Source: Rhodospirillales bacterium
GTDB lineage: Bacteria > Pseudomonadota > Alphaproteobacteria > Acetobacterales > Acetobacteraceae
Reading direction: 5' to 3'
DNA length: 5,586 nt
Assembly: GCA_025350425.1 (NCBI GenBank)
Contig: JANXXW010000375.1
Location: 1-5,586, forward strand
Numbering within the stretch: position 1 is the stretch's first letter; the number at the start of each line of letters is the position of its first letter. The notes below the pieces were generated by a model. It searched no databases and was not told where the DNA came from. It saw only the letters and a list, made by a program, of their open reading frames with translations. The translations under genes and the position numbers were made by a program. This document shows positions 1-5,586 of this stretch, piece by piece.

Positions 1-1
1 G

Positions 2-1048
2 TTTGCAACCGACCCTTCGGTGAAGGTGTACGAGCTGATGACGCGCGAGAACCTCATCACCGTCACGTTCGACGTCGGCGCAGAAGAGGCGCGGCGGCTG
101 CTGCACCGGCACCGGATCGAGAAGTTGCTGGTGGTGGACGACGCGTATCGTTGCGTGGGGCTCATCACGGTCAAGGACATGGACAAGGCGGAGACGCACC
201 CTCTGGCCAACAAGGACGAACTGGGCCGGCTGCGGGTGGCGGCGGCGACGGGGGTGGGCGATGACGGCCATGCCCGGACCCAGGCGCTGATCGAGGCCGG
301 CGTAGACGTCGTGGTGGTAGACACCGCGCACGGGCATTCCCTGGGCGTGCTGGCGGCAGTGGAGCGGATCAAGCGGCTGTCCAACTCGGTACAGGTGATC
401 GCGGGCAACGTGGCAACGCCGGAGGGCGCGCTGGCGCTGATCCGGGCGGGTGCCGACGCGGTCAAGATCGGCATCGGGCCGGGCAGCATCTGCACCACGC
501 GGATCGTGGCCGGCGTCGGCGTGCCGCAGTTCACGGCAGTGCTCGAGACGGCGGCGATGTGCCGGGAGCACGGAGTGCCGGCGATTGCCGATGGCGGTAT
601 CCGCACCAGCGGCGACATCGTCAAGGCAATCGGCGCGGGTGCGGACGCGGTGATGATCGGCAGCCTGCTGGCGGGCACCGAGGAAGCGCCGGGCGAGGTG
701 TTCCTGTATCAGGGACGGTCGTTCAAATCCTATCGCGGCATGGGCAGCATCGGGGCGATGGCGCGCGGTTCGGCCGACCGGTATTTCCAGCAGGACATCA
801 AAGACACGCTGAAGCTTGTGCCAGAGGGGATCGAGGGCCGGGTCGGCTACAAGGGGCCGGTCTCGGCGGTGCTGCACCAGCTGGTGGGCGGGTTGCGGGC
901 GGGCATGGGCTATACCGGCAGCGCCGACCTCGCACACCTGCAACGCCATGCCCGGTTCCGCCGGATCACCGGGGCAGGGTTGCGTGAGAGCCATGTGCAT
1001 GATGTCGCGATCACGCGGGAAGCGCCAAATTATCGCCAGGAAGGTTAA
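2..1048 (+). CDS. guaB: Inosine-5'-monophosphate dehydrogenase, 5'-truncated by window edge
   Basis: GuaB oxidises IMP to XMP with NAD+ in the cytoplasm, the committed step of GMP synthesis. The frame is open from base 2 and already reads FATDPSVKVYELMT there, an internal IMPDH segment, so the GTG at 20 is not the start; roughly 140 to 150 N-terminal residues lie outside the window. Counting from base 2, residues 1 to about 60 are the end of the CBS (Bateman) module and the rest is the TIM barrel. Visible sites: D107 in DTAHGHS (NAD side), the catalytic loop GIGPGSICTTR with nucleophile C164, D197 in ADGGIR (IMP ribose), G220-S221 in GSLLAG (phosphate), Y244 in YRGMGS, and the flap Arg-Tyr pair R260-Y261. 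One small deviation is RVGYKG where RVPYKG is usual. It ends with TAA and is followed 38 bp later by rsmB. Identification is very secure from motifs; the regulatory domain cannot be judged in full. Confidence 0.97.
   Translation, partial: FATDPSVKVYELMTRENLITVTFDVGAEEARRLLHRHRIEKLLVVDDAYRCVGLITVKDMDKAETHPLANKDELGRLRVAAATGVGDDGHARTQALIEAGVDVVVVDTAHGHSLGVLAAVERIKRLSNSVQVIAGNVATPEGALALIRAGADAVKIGIGPGSICTTRIVAGVGVPQFTAVLETAAMCREHGVPAIADGGIRTSGDIVKAIGAGADAVMIGSLLAGTEEAPGEVFLYQGRSFKSYRGMGSIGAMARGSADRYFQQDIKDTLKLVPEGIEGRVGYKGPVSAVLHQLVGGLRAGMGYTGSADLAHLQRHARFRRITGAGLRESHVHDVAITREAPNYRQEG
1038..1044 (+). promoter_or_regulatory. Strong Shine-Dalgarno (AGGAAGG) at the end of guaB
   Basis: AGGAAGG lies within the last guaB codons. 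Its AGGA part sits 7 nt before the GTG at 1049, which opens a short leader ORF. It is 43 nt or more from the rsmB GTG at 1087, too far to serve that start directly. It is the best ribosome-binding sequence in the guaB-rsmB junction, so ribosomes probably load here rather than just before rsmB. This is inferred from sequence only. Confidence 0.5.
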
Positions 1049-1090
1049 GTGACGATCCAGGCAATCGTGCCGGCGGCGCTGCTCGCGTGA
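1049..1090 (+). CDS. Possible 13-codon leader ORF coupled to rsmB
   Basis: A GTG start directly after the guaB TAA opens a 13-codon frame (MTIQAIVPAALLA) ending in TGA at 1088-1090. The stop overlaps the rsmB GTG at 1087 as GTGA, the same overlap form seen between rsmB and the acetyltransferase gene. The rsmB start has no Shine-Dalgarno match of its own, whereas this mini-ORF has a well-placed one. The likely role is to deliver terminating ribosomes to rsmB (translational coupling) rather than to make a functional peptide. The peptide has no runs of one amino acid, so an attenuation-type leader is not indicated. It could also be chance. Confidence 0.35.
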   Translation: MTIQAIVPAALLA

Positions 1091-2382
1091 CGCCGCAGGC
1101 TCGGGTCGCGGCCGCGATCGATCTGGTGGAAGCCATAACCCTGGCACCCCGTCGCCCCGCCGACGCGGTGGCCAACGAGTATTTCCGCGCCCGCCGGTTC
1201 ATCGGCTCCGGCGACCGCCGCTCCGTGTCGGACCGCGCCTGGCACGTGCTGCGGGCGCAGCGGCGGCTCGGGTGGTGGCTGGAGCGGGTGGGCATGCCTG
1301 TAGCGCCACGGATGCTGGTGGGCGCGTCGCTGGTGTTGGAAGGCTGGGCGCTGAGCGGGCTGGAGCAGATGTATGTGGGCGGCAAGTTCGGCCCCCCACC
1401 GCTGACGCAGGACGAACGGGTGGCCCTGGGCGAGCTGGAGGGCCGCGCGCTTGATCGGGCGGAGATGCCGAACGCCGTGCGGCTGGAGATGCCGGACTGG
1501 ATCTTCCCCCGCCTCGCCGCCCGGTTCGGCGACGCCCTGGAGGCCGAGATGGCGGGAATGTCCGTCCCCGCCCCGCTCGATCTTCGGGTGAACATCCTGA
1601 AGGGCACGCGGGCAGACGCCATATCCGCCCTTGCGCTGGAGGGGATTGAGGCGATCCCGACGCCGATCTCGCCCTGGGGCCTGCGCGTGGCGGGTCGCAG
1701 GCCGGTGTCCACCGGGGCCGCGTTCCAGTCGGGGTTGGTGGAAATCCAGGATGAGGGCAGCCAGTTGGTGGCCGCCATGGTGGGCGCCGGGCCGCAGATG
1801 CGCGTGGCGGATTGGTGCGCCGGGGCCGGCGGCAAGACGCTGGCGATGGCGATGACCATGGGCAATGCCGGCCACATCGCCGCCTGCGACGTGCATTCCA
1901 AACGCCTCGACGGCGCCGTCGCCCGCCTGCGCCGCGCCGGGGTTCATAACGTCGAGCGCCACCTGATCGAGCGCGGTGACAAATGGGCCAAGCGGCGGGC
2001 CGGTACGTTCGACAGGGTGCTGGTGGACGCGCCTTGCACCGGCACTGGCACCTGGCGGCGCAACCCCGATGCGCGGTCGCGGCTGGTCGAACAGGATGTG
2101 CTGGAACTCGTGCCCAAGCAGGCCGATATCATGGAGCACGCTGCCCGACTGGTGCGGATCGGCGGCTGGCTGGTGTATGCGACATGTTCTGTACTGCCCG
2201 ACGAGAACGAGGCTCAGGTGACCGCCTTCCTGGAGCGCCATCCGGAATTCAAGCTCAAGCCGCTCTCGGCCGCCTGGTCGATCCCGGGCGAGGCGCCCTG
2301 CCCCGATCCCTATCTGTCGCTGACCCCGTTGCGCCACGGCACTGACGGGTTTTTTGCCGCCGTGCTGGAACGGCTGGCGTGA
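1087..2382 (+). CDS. rsmB: RsmB/NOP2/Sun-family 16S rRNA (cytosine-C5) methyltransferase
   Basis: This is an S-adenosylmethionine-dependent RNA m5C methyltransferase. By family it probably acts on 16S rRNA at the position equivalent to C967 in E. coli, though the exact target is inferred. The 431-residue length matches E. coli RsmB (429). Residues 1 to about 130 form a helical region in the place of the NusB-like RNA-binding domain, followed by the Rossmann-type catalytic domain. Motif I is DWCAGAGGKT (242-251, SAM binding). Motif IV is DAPCTGTGTWRRNPD with C317, and motif VI is YATCSVLPDENE with C367. These are the two conserved cysteines of the family: C367 is expected to be the nucleophile and C317 the residue that releases product. 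The GTG start is chosen because MTPQARVAAAIDLVEAI is a typical family N-terminus and no better upstream start exists in frame. It lacks its own Shine-Dalgarno and may be coupled to the leader ORF. Its TGA overlaps the next gene by 4 bp. Confidence 0.9.
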   Translation: MTPQARVAAAIDLVEAITLAPRRPADAVANEYFRARRFIGSGDRRSVSDRAWHVLRAQRRLGWWLERVGMPVAPRMLVGASLVLEGWALSGLEQMYVGGKFGPPPLTQDERVALGELEGRALDRAEMPNAVRLEMPDWIFPRLAARFGDALEAEMAGMSVPAPLDLRVNILKGTRADAISALALEGIEAIPTPISPWGLRVAGRRPVSTGAAFQSGLVEIQDEGSQLVAAMVGAGPQMRVADWCAGAGGKTLAMAMTMGNAGHIAACDVHSKRLDGAVARLRRAGVHNVERHLIERGDKWAKRRAGTFDRVLVDAPCTGTGTWRRNPDARSRLVEQDVLELVPKQADIMEHAARLVRIGGWLVYATCSVLPDENEAQVTAFLERHPEFKLKPLSAAWSIPGEAPCPDPYLSLTPLRHGTDGFFAAVLERLA

Positions 2383-2918
2383 TCGAGATCCGCCGCGCCC
2401 GCCTGTCCGATGCGGCGGCGATCGGGTCCGTGCATGTGGCGGCGTGGCGCAGCGCCTACCCCGGCATCCTGCCTGACGAGGTGCTGATGCGCCTGTCTCC
2501 CGAACGCCAGGCGGGGTATTACGATGGCATGATCCGCGCCGGCGTGGGCATCCATGTCGCCTGTGCCGGACCGCGCGTGGTCGGTTTCGCGTCCGGGTCC
2601 GTCTCCAGCACGAAACCGGGTGCCTTCGCCCCCGCCGACGGCGAGATCGAGACCCTGTATGTGCTCGACGACTGGCGCGAGCGCGGCATCGGCCGCCGTC
2701 TGATGAGCGCCGCCGCCATTCACCTCGCATCCGCCGGATGTGCCTCCGCATTTCTGTGGGTGCTGCGCGACAATCCCAGCCGCTGGTTCTACGAGCACCT
2801 CGGCGGCAAGCCGACCGCTGACTCGATGACCCGCGTGGGCGGCACCCTCGTGGCCCAGCGGGCCTACGTGTGGTCGCCTATCGAAAAACTGGCCCAGGCC
2901 ACATCCCAGGCCTCGTGA
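2379..2918 (+). CDS. GNAT-family N-acetyltransferase
   Basis: This predicted cytoplasmic acetyl-CoA-dependent acyltransferase has 179 residues, a normal single-domain GNAT length. The fold is recognisable in order. It starts with IEIRRARLSDAAAI (beta1-alpha1), followed by HVAAWRSAYPGILPDE, a segment common in GNATs annotated as ribosomal-protein or small-molecule acetyltransferases. Strand beta4 is IETLYV (90-95). The acetyl-CoA loop DWRERGIGRR (98-107) gives the R100-x-x-G103-x-G105 signature. The C-terminal RDNPSRWFYEHLGG is the usual beta5/alpha4 'NxxxxxFYexlGF' region. The GTG start overlaps the rsmB stop as GTGA, so it is probably translated by coupling. It lies inside a guanine-synthesis operon, but its substrate cannot be read from sequence; a link to ribosome or nucleotide metabolism is only suggested by position. 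Codon use matches its neighbours. Confidence 0.88.
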   Translation: MIEIRRARLSDAAAIGSVHVAAWRSAYPGILPDEVLMRLSPERQAGYYDGMIRAGVGIHVACAGPRVVGFASGSVSSTKPGAFAPADGEIETLYVLDDWRERGIGRRLMSAAAIHLASAGCASAFLWVLRDNPSRWFYEHLGGKPTADSMTRVGGTLVAQRAYVWSPIEKLAQATSQAS

Positions 2919-2947
2919 GGCTTGCCCCGATCCCCCACCCATGCTGC

Positions 2948-2951
2948 AAGG
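2948..2951 (+). promoter_or_regulatory. Ribosome binding site deciding the guaA start
   Basis: AAGG lies 4 nt before the ATG at 2956. The alternative in-frame ATG at 2941 is preceded only by a C-rich stretch with no Shine-Dalgarno match. This favours 2956 as the guaA start, although the spacing is on the short side. Confidence 0.45.
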
Positions 2952-2955
2952 CGCG

Positions 2956-4545
2956 ATGACTGATCCAGACCTCGTACCCGACCTGTCCCCTGACCTCGCG
3001 CCCGACCGCGTCCTCATCCTCGACTTCGGCAGCCAGGTCACCCAGCTCATCGCCCGCCGTTTGCGCGAAAGCGGCGTGTATTGCGAGGTCTGGCCCTACA
3101 GCGCCACTGCGGAGCGTATTCGCGCCTTCGCCCCGGCCGGCATCATCCTGTCCGGCGGCCCGGCCAGCGTGGCCGACCACGAGAGCCCCCGCGCACCCCA
3201 GGAGGTGTTTGAGGCCGGCGTGCCGGTACTCGGCATCTGCTACGGGCAGATGGCCATGTGCGAACAGCTCGGCGGCGAGGTGGAGCAATCCGACCACCGC
3301 GAATTCGGCCGCGCCATGCTCGACGTCACCGAGCCCTGCGCCCTGTTCCGTGGCGTGTGGGAGAAGGGTGCCCGCGAACAGGTCTGGATGAGCCACGGCG
3401 ACCGCGTGATCCGCCTGCCGCCAGGCTTCCGCACCGTGGCGATCAGCGAAGGCTCACCCTACGCCGCGTTCGCCGACGACAACCGGCGCTTCTACGGCCT
3501 CATGTTCCACCCCGAGGTCGTGCACACCCCACACGGCGCGCAGCTTCTACGCAACTTCACCCACGACGTGATCGGCTGTTCCGGGAGCTGGACCATGGCC
3601 GGTTTCCGCGACGCCCAGATCGTCCGCATCCGCGAACAGGTCGGCACCGGTCGGGTCATCTGCGGCCTGTCCGGCGGCGTGGACAGCTCGGTTGCCGCCG
3701 TGCTCATCCACGAGGCCATCGGCGACCAGCTCACCTGCATCTTCGTCGATCACGGCCTGCTTCGCGCCGGCGAGGCCGAGGAAGTGCTCGCCACCTTCCG
3801 GGACCGCTTCAACATCAAGCTGGTCCACCGCGACGCCTCTGCCATGTTCCTCAACGCGCTGGAGGACGTCACCGACCCCGAGATCAAGCGCAAGACCATC
3901 GGCCGCCTGTTCATCGAGGTGTTCGAGGAGGAAGCCGCCCGCATCGGCGGCGCCGACTTCCTGGCCCAAGGCACCCTGTACCCCGACGTCATCGAGAGCG
4001 TCAGCTTCGCCGGTGGCCCCAGCGTCACCATCAAGTCCCACCACAACGTCGGCGGTCTCCCGGAACACATGCGGATGCGTCTGGTCGAGCCGTTGCGCGA
4101 GTTGTTCAAGGACGAGGTTCGCAAGCTCGGCCGCGAACTCGCCATCCCAGACTCCATCGTCGGCCGTCACCCCTTCCCCGGCCCCGGCCTCGCCATCCGC
4201 ATCCCCGGCGCCATCAGCCGCGAGAAGCTCGAGCTGCTGCGCCGTGCCGATGCCATCTTCCTCGAGGAAATCCGCGCCGCTGGCCTGTACGACGCCATCT
4301 GGCAGGCCTTCGCCGTGCTGCTCCCGGTCCGCACCGTCGGCGTGATGGGCGACGGCCGCACCTACGACTTCGCCTGCGCGCTGCGCGCCGTCACCAGCAG
4401 CGACGGCATGACAGCCGAGTTCTACCCGTTCGACATGGCCTTCCTCGGCCGCGTCGCGAACCGCATCGTCAACGAAGTGCGCGGCATCAACCGCGTCACC
4501 TACGACATCACCAGCAAGCCGCCAGGTACGATCGAGTGGGAGTGA
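2956..4545 (+). CDS. guaA: GMP synthase (glutamine-hydrolysing)
   Basis: GuaA amidates XMP to GMP using glutamine and ATP in the cytoplasm, the step directly after GuaB. With the ATG at 2956 the protein has 529 residues, close to E. coli GuaA (525). An in-frame ATG at 2941 would add five residues but has no ribosome-binding site. The class I glutamine amidotransferase domain begins at VLILDFGSQVTQLIARR. Its triad is C95 in LGICYGQ with H185 and E187 in FHPEVVHT. The ATP-pyrophosphatase domain follows, with its P-loop SGGVDSS at 239-245 and downstream FVDHGLLR and AQGTLYPDVIES. The C-terminal dimerisation and XMP-binding domain shows RHPFPGPGLAIRI and the family-typical ending ITSKPPGTIEWE. 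All key residues are present. The only oddity is a short N-terminal extension built from (DLxP) repeats. It is the last gene of the operon and converges on the HNH gene. Confidence 0.97.
   Translation: MTDPDLVPDLSPDLAPDRVLILDFGSQVTQLIARRLRESGVYCEVWPYSATAERIRAFAPAGIILSGGPASVADHESPRAPQEVFEAGVPVLGICYGQMAMCEQLGGEVEQSDHREFGRAMLDVTEPCALFRGVWEKGAREQVWMSHGDRVIRLPPGFRTVAISEGSPYAAFADDNRRFYGLMFHPEVVHTPHGAQLLRNFTHDVIGCSGSWTMAGFRDAQIVRIREQVGTGRVICGLSGGVDSSVAAVLIHEAIGDQLTCIFVDHGLLRAGEAEEVLATFRDRFNIKLVHRDASAMFLNALEDVTDPEIKRKTIGRLFIEVFEEEAARIGGADFLAQGTLYPDVIESVSFAGGPSVTIKSHHNVGGLPEHMRMRLVEPLRELFKDEVRKLGRELAIPDSIVGRHPFPGPGLAIRIPGAISREKLELLRRADAIFLEEIRAAGLYDAIWQAFAVLLPVRTVGVMGDGRTYDFACALRAVTSSDGMTAEFYPFDMAFLGRVANRIVNEVRGINRVTYDITSKPPGTIEWE
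2968..3003 (+). repeat. 12-bp imperfect tandem repeat in the guaA N-terminus (three DLxP units)
   Basis: Three consecutive 12-bp units each begin GACCT and encode D-L-x-P (DLVP, DLSP, DLAP). A fourth partial unit starts at 3004 (GAC CGC). They form a short acidic, proline-rich tail before the first beta strand of the amidotransferase domain. This looks like local repeat expansion in a part of the protein not needed for catalysis. Confidence 0.6.
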
Positions 4546-4602
4546 GGCAAGCAATCATTTTCTGACGCAACCGACTACGATAGTTTCCCGCTTAGCGGAC
4601 GG

Positions 4603-4612
4603 CTCAGCTGAG
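4603..4612. other. 10-bp perfect palindrome in the convergent guaA-HNH spacer
   Basis: CTCAGCTGAG is a perfect 10-bp inverted repeat with no loop. The 82-bp spacer 4546-4627 also holds CCGC-TTA-GCGG at 4588-4598 and a possible 6-bp stem between 4607-4612 and 4627-4632. None is followed by a T-run on either strand, so a Rho-independent terminator is not supported. A binding site or chance are both possible. Confidence 0.3.
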
Positions 4613-4627
4613 GACGGCATCCAGAGC

Positions 4628-5527
4628 TCAGCCCTTGAAGCAGTTCTCCCGATGCCAGCGCAGATATTGCGGCTGCGGTCTGTCGCCCTTTCGTTGTGTG
4701 TGCAGGAGGTGGCCGGTCTCGTTGATCATCATTGCAACGGTTTCGGCATTGTTCACTTGCCGTGAGATCAAGATTCGCAGGTCATCGGCGATCCCGAGCA
4801 GACCACGATCGAACATCCAGTGCACAGTACCCGAAAGTGCCAGTCCGTTACTGACGCAATCCGGACCATTTTCGGATACTGGGCGGATATGTGCAGCCTC
4901 AGCCTCTGCACGCCCACCTCCGTTGATGAGCCGAAGTCCGGTCATGGCGCAGCGTGAATCGTAGGCTCGGAGCACTACCTGACGGAACGCGCGATCGCGC
5001 GTTATTCGGGACATCAGCAACATGGTCCGATCGCGTGTTGCTCCGGAATCGTAGGGTGCCTGATGTTCGCGAAAGTCGGTCGAGGACGGAATATCGCCAA
5101 TTCGCGGCAACAACGTGGAATCTGCATTCAATCCGCGATCGATGATACGGTTAAAATCTACGGCCGAGAGCGGCCGCACGGCTGACTGAGCACGACCAGA
5201 AATCTTCCCTGCGTCATTCAAAAGGCCCAGCTCCACAAGGCCGTCTTGTCCCTTGAACGGTACTAGATCAGAAAATTCGATGTAGGTGTTCGGTTCGATC
5301 AACGCCGAATACATGTCCGGCCGTGTTGAGTCCGGCACGATATCCTGAACCTTGGCGGCGGCAAAGTAGCCTCGGGTTGCATGCACCTTCGTGGGTTCAA
5401 GGTAGATGATCCAGCCCCCGACACACGCTTTTGCTCGTGACAGATACTGACGGGGAAACTGATACCGCTCGGCAAGCCTATCATCGTAAATTGAATCGGA
5501 CCGATGAAGGAAAATACCGAATGCCAA
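4628..5527 (-). CDS. HNH endonuclease, putative solitary (possibly modification-dependent) restriction nuclease
   Basis: The protein has 299 residues if started at the TTG at 5527, the preferred start. AAGGAAA is well placed upstream with its AAGGA 8 nt from the TTG, and the resulting MAFGIFLHRSD resembles what I recall of related N-termini. A TTG at 5551 would add 8 residues; an in-frame TGA at 5555-5557 excludes anything longer. The C-terminal half carries an HNH domain of the HNH_2 type: C193 in CAMTG, H213 in AAHIRPV, N227 in SNGLALS, and H236 with D240 in VHWMFDRG. The second Cys pair of zinc-type HNH domains is absent. The protein ends YLRWHREN, which fits its relatives. The N-terminal part (about 1 to 120, with RYQFP 21-25, GGWIIY, GYFAAAKV 53-60 and GRAQSAVRPL) forms a separate domain; it could be a PUA/EVE-like modified-base sensor, but this is inference. 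Lower GC and mixed codons suggest acquisition. No methyltransferase is visible beside it. Confidence 0.85.
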   Translation of the reverse strand: MAFGIFLHRSDSIYDDRLAERYQFPRQYLSRAKACVGGWIIYLEPTKVHATRGYFAAAKVQDIVPDSTRPDMYSALIEPNTYIEFSDLVPFKGQDGLVELGLLNDAGKISGRAQSAVRPLSAVDFNRIIDRGLNADSTLLPRIGDIPSSTDFREHQAPYDSGATRDRTMLLMSRITRDRAFRQVVLRAYDSRCAMTGLRLINGGGRAEAEAAHIRPVSENGPDCVSNGLALSGTVHWMFDRGLLGIADDLRILISRQVNNAETVAMMINETGHLLHTQRKGDRPQPQYLRWHRENCFKG

Positions 5528-5533
5528 TCGCCG

Positions 5534-5540
5534 TTTCCTT
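5534..5540 (-). promoter_or_regulatory. Ribosome binding site deciding the HNH gene start
   Basis: Reading the - strand, AAGGAAA includes AAGGA ending 8 nt before the TTG at 5527. This is near-ideal spacing and supports that start over the TTG at 5551, which has no such sequence upstream in the window. Confidence 0.6.
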
Positions 5541-5551
5541 GTATCGATCAA

Positions 5552-5574
5552 GCATCATGCCACAGTCGCATCAT
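5552..5574. repeat. 7-bp direct repeat GCATCAT overlapping the candidate promoter
   Basis: GCATCAT occurs at 5552-5558 and again at 5568-5574, 16 bp apart from start to start. One copy overlaps the candidate -10 and the other lies in the spacer near the -35. It could be an operator for a regulator outside the window, or chance in a short repeat. Confidence 0.25.
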
Positions 5575-5581
5575 CAGGCAA
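5554..5581 (-). promoter_or_regulatory. Candidate sigma70-type promoter for the HNH gene
   Basis: On the - strand, TTGCCT (5581-5576) and CATGAT (5559-5554) are separated by 16 bp. Each matches four of six consensus bases. A transcript would start near 5547, giving a leader of about 20 nt that contains the Shine-Dalgarno and excludes the TTG at 5551. The match is modest and could be chance. Confidence 0.25.
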
Positions 5582-5586
5582 CCCAG

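Noticed and set aside
20..22. GTG as the guaB start
   Set aside because: The frame is open to the window edge and the residues upstream (FATDPS) are conserved IMPDH sequence, so the gene continues to the left.
1045..2751. 568-codon open frame on the - strand opposite rsmB and the acetyltransferase gene
   Set aside because: It is Arg/His/Gly/Pro-rich with no recognisable domain and lies opposite two genes with clear family motifs; such antisense frames are common in high-GC coding DNA.
3547..4554. 335-codon - strand frame opposite guaA, Asp/Ala/Gly/Val-rich
   Set aside because: Mirror of the guaA codon pattern with low-complexity composition and no motif; guaA is unambiguous on the + strand.
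4528..4560. att site at the guaA 3' end
   Set aside because: No second copy of this sequence and no integrase gene are present in the window, so the site is only suspected from locus knowledge and is not annotated as a feature.
3258..4565. 435-codon + strand frame overlapping guaA in another frame
   Set aside because: Arg/Pro/His-rich out-of-frame reading of guaA with no domain features.
4588..4632. Hairpins between guaA and the HNH gene as a bidirectional terminator
   Set aside because: Stems are only 4 to 6 bp and no T-run follows on either strand; not enough to call a Rho-independent terminator.
4635..4964. 109-codon + strand frame opposite the HNH gene
   Set aside because: No family features and it lies antisense to the HNH catalytic region, whose motifs are intact on the - strand.

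Overview
This window is a 5.6 kb piece of a GC-rich proteobacterial chromosome. It is most likely alphaproteobacterial and possibly from the Acetobacteraceae; that placement is inferred from composition, gene order and protein style, and no marker gene proves it. Four genes run head to tail on the + strand: guaB (5' end cut off by the window edge), an rsmB-like rRNA m5C methyltransferase gene, a GNAT acetyltransferase gene and guaA. A fifth gene on the - strand, convergent with guaA, encodes an HNH endonuclease.

Region 1 to 4545 looks like a compact guanine-nucleotide operon. GuaB (IMP dehydrogenase) turns IMP into XMP, and GuaA (GMP synthase) turns XMP into GMP, so the two ends of the cluster are consecutive enzymes of one pathway. 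Between them lie the RNA methyltransferase and the acetyltransferase. Spacings are short: 38 bp, a 4-bp GTGA overlap, then about 37 bp. All core catalytic motifs of GuaB, RsmB and GuaA are intact. A possible 13-codon leader ORF fills the guaB-rsmB gap. It has a much better Shine-Dalgarno sequence than rsmB itself and ends in a GTGA overlap with the rsmB start, which suggests translational coupling.

Region 4546 to 4627 is a short convergent intergenic spacer. It contains a 10-bp perfect palindrome and weak hairpins but no convincing terminator.

Region 4628 to 5586 differs in character. GC content drops from roughly 70% to about 50% in sampled lines, and codon use shifts to many A/T-ending codons. 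It holds one complete - strand gene for a roughly 299-residue protein with an uncharacterised N-terminal domain and a C-terminal HNH nuclease domain. It resembles solitary 'putative restriction endonuclease' proteins. This looks like acquired DNA immediately beside the 3' end of guaA, a locus known in other bacteria as an integration site for genomic islands. The gene has its own Shine-Dalgarno sequence, a candidate promoter and a short direct repeat upstream, so it appears to be an independent unit.

No tRNA, rRNA, CRISPR array or recognisable insertion sequence was seen. The core operon is ordinary housekeeping. The most interesting parts are the HNH gene with its boundary and the putative leader ORF.
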